Part shown: positions 62,601 to 64,000 of the stretch, in pieces | Position numbering within the stretch: position 1 is the first letter of the stretch | How the letters are laid out: each line of letters begins with the position of its first letter | DNA from: Sitta carolinensis | Taxonomy: Eukaryota > Chordata > Aves > Passeriformes > Sittidae | Assembly (NCBI GenBank): GCA_032173965.1 | Contig: CM063288.1 | Span: 11,016,501-11,080,500, forward strand | Direction of reading: 5' to 3' | Length of the DNA stretch: 64,000 nucleotides | The notes under the pieces: model-generated | Databases searched by the model: none | What the model was told of the DNA's origin: nothing | Seen by the model: the letters and a program-made list of their open reading frames with translations, nothing else | Translations under genes and position numbers: made by a program

Positions 62601-64000
62601 GTGAAGCAGCGAGCCTGGAGGCTGCCTGGCTGATTCTCTGATGGAAAGGAGGCAGCAGCAATAAGGCAGCATTTCTCTCTTCTCTCCCCACAGCTGGAAC
62701 TCTGGGACCCAGAGATGGTGACAAAGTTCTTGTGTGTTTTGGTAGGGTTGGCATCTGCCCTTCTACGACTGTGCATCCCCGCACACAGCAACCTCCTTGC
62801 ACACCCCACATCCCTGCTCTTCCCATGTGGTGCTTTAACAACCCTGAGAAGGGCAGCACCAACATCAAATACCAAGTCAATACCCAGAATTGGTGTAGGT
62901 TTCCACACCAGTGTAGCAGTTGTCTTGCCAAGTTATTACAATGGTCTGTACTTAGTATAAAAGGAACCTCCTCAAAATAATGAAACATAAAAATGCCTTT
63001 GTCAGAGACACTTACTAATTTGCAAGTGACCCAACAGAAGAAATGAACAATTAGAGCCCTGCTGTCACACCATTACAGAGCAGTTATATCCACTGTGCAA
63101 ACTGTGTAATTCCCATTCATATTTCAGTCACTCCTGACAATTAAATAACATTTCCCTTTCCTGTAACAGCCAATACATGCACATCAATCAATGCAGCTTG
63201 TTTATGTTGCAGTGCAAGGCCAGGCAGTCACTTGCTCATTTTACTGTAGAACAAGCCCAGCATTAACATCCCTGTCACCACAAAATTTCCAATTTCATAT
63301 GGACTTGATCAGTCCAATGCAATATTTTGGCACTGAAATGCCCCCTGGAACTGGGCACTTCTTGTTACTTAATCCAACCTGTCACTGTCCCCAAGCTACC
63401 ATTATGAACACTGACAGAGTCTGGGGTTTTCCAACCCACCCCAAGATTCAAGTCATCCCACTCCCACTGCTTTCAGCTTCGTCAGGTGGCTGGGAATAAA
63501 TGTGATGCTGTGAGCCCGAATACCTGACACAGCCCATGCCCATCTGCTTGGCTTTCCAGGTGTGGGAGCTAAAATCATAGGTTTCAGGTAAATTACAGTC
63601 TGCTTGTAACAGATTATCTGTTCACAATATGTGCAGAACCCTTTGGGTCTTCACTTTCTTCCAACTGGAATGATTTTCTAAAATACCCCTATTCTTATGT
63701 ACACTAAGTACATGGTCAGCCAACCCTTCCCTGTAAAATTGCTCTGGAAGCAAGGAAGCTCTTCTCCACTCCTCCAGCTCAGGGGAGCAGGCAGCCCCAA
63801 GGGAGGGCAAAGGATTCCAGAGGAAGTTAATGAGTAACAGCAGTGAGCAGAGACAGGAACCAGTGCTGTAAATGGAGGCTGCATTTTCTAGTCCTGAGCC
63901 TTCTCATGAGCAGCATGGGAGCTTGCACAGATGCCCAGCTCAGGAGAAGGAGAGCCAGCAGCACTGGAAGCTGAACCGAGGGTGTCACTGAGCCAGACAA
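62601..64000. other. No recognisable gene
   Basis: Mixed-composition sequence with overlapping open frames on both strands, none with domain or splice support. It may be UTR or intron of the converging minus-strand gene, or intergenic. Confidence 0.5.

Noticed and set aside
61733..62988. Minus-strand open frames of 132-205 codons as exons of the converging gene
   Set aside because: No transporter-like membrane segments or splice-consistent boundaries were seen. They are more likely UTR or chance frames.

Overview
The window is vertebrate nuclear DNA and most likely comes from a songbird. A SINE at about 36.75-36.90 kb joins a tRNA-Ile-like head to a CR1 LINE 3' tail. That architecture is the one known as TguSINE1 from zebra finch. 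CR1 LINE remnants occur elsewhere, and exons are small and separated by introns of 0.6-17 kb. There is no bacterial or viral gene organisation, and most long open frames are chance frames in introns or intergenic DNA.

The one recognisable protein-coding gene is the 3' half of SEMA5B (semaphorin 5B) on the + strand. Eleven coding exons run from 11671 to 49032. In order they encode the PSI domain, the thrombospondin type-1 repeat (TSR) array, a short juxtamembrane stalk, the transmembrane helix with the first part of the cytoplasmic tail, and the tail's C-terminus. The tail (TPNHLHYKG, EKYTPMEFK, LNKNNLIPDD, PLQQTNVYTTTYYP) is diagnostic of SEMA5B rather than SEMA5A. The sema domain and 5' end lie upstream of the window, and no sema-domain exon was seen in 1-11670. 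All exon junctions have AG/GT boundaries and compatible phases.

The most notable result is that two neighbouring TSR exons (22000-22146 and 24267-24484) each lack one base relative to the conserved reading frame, while the rest of the gene is intact. The first break causes an immediate stop. The second lies 27 bases past an in-exon donor-like site whose use would skip the broken repeat in frame. Assembly error is the simplest explanation and decay or polymorphism the alternative.

After the SEMA5B stop there is a possible 6 kb 3' UTR with candidate poly(A) signals at 51093, 53483 and 55195. From 55.2 to 60.85 kb I see intergenic DNA containing a near-perfect 88-base hairpin. From about 60.85 kb rightward the sequence, read on the minus strand, looks like the 3' end of another transcript converging on SEMA5B. 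By human synteny this could be SLC49A4, but no coding exon of it was found.

Non-coding structure includes a 38-bp minisatellite (9.1-9.4 kb), TAA and TA microsatellites, two LINE reverse-transcriptase relics in the 17 kb last intron, and a 27-bp perfect inverted repeat at 38.5 kb. No new multi-gene system is visible.
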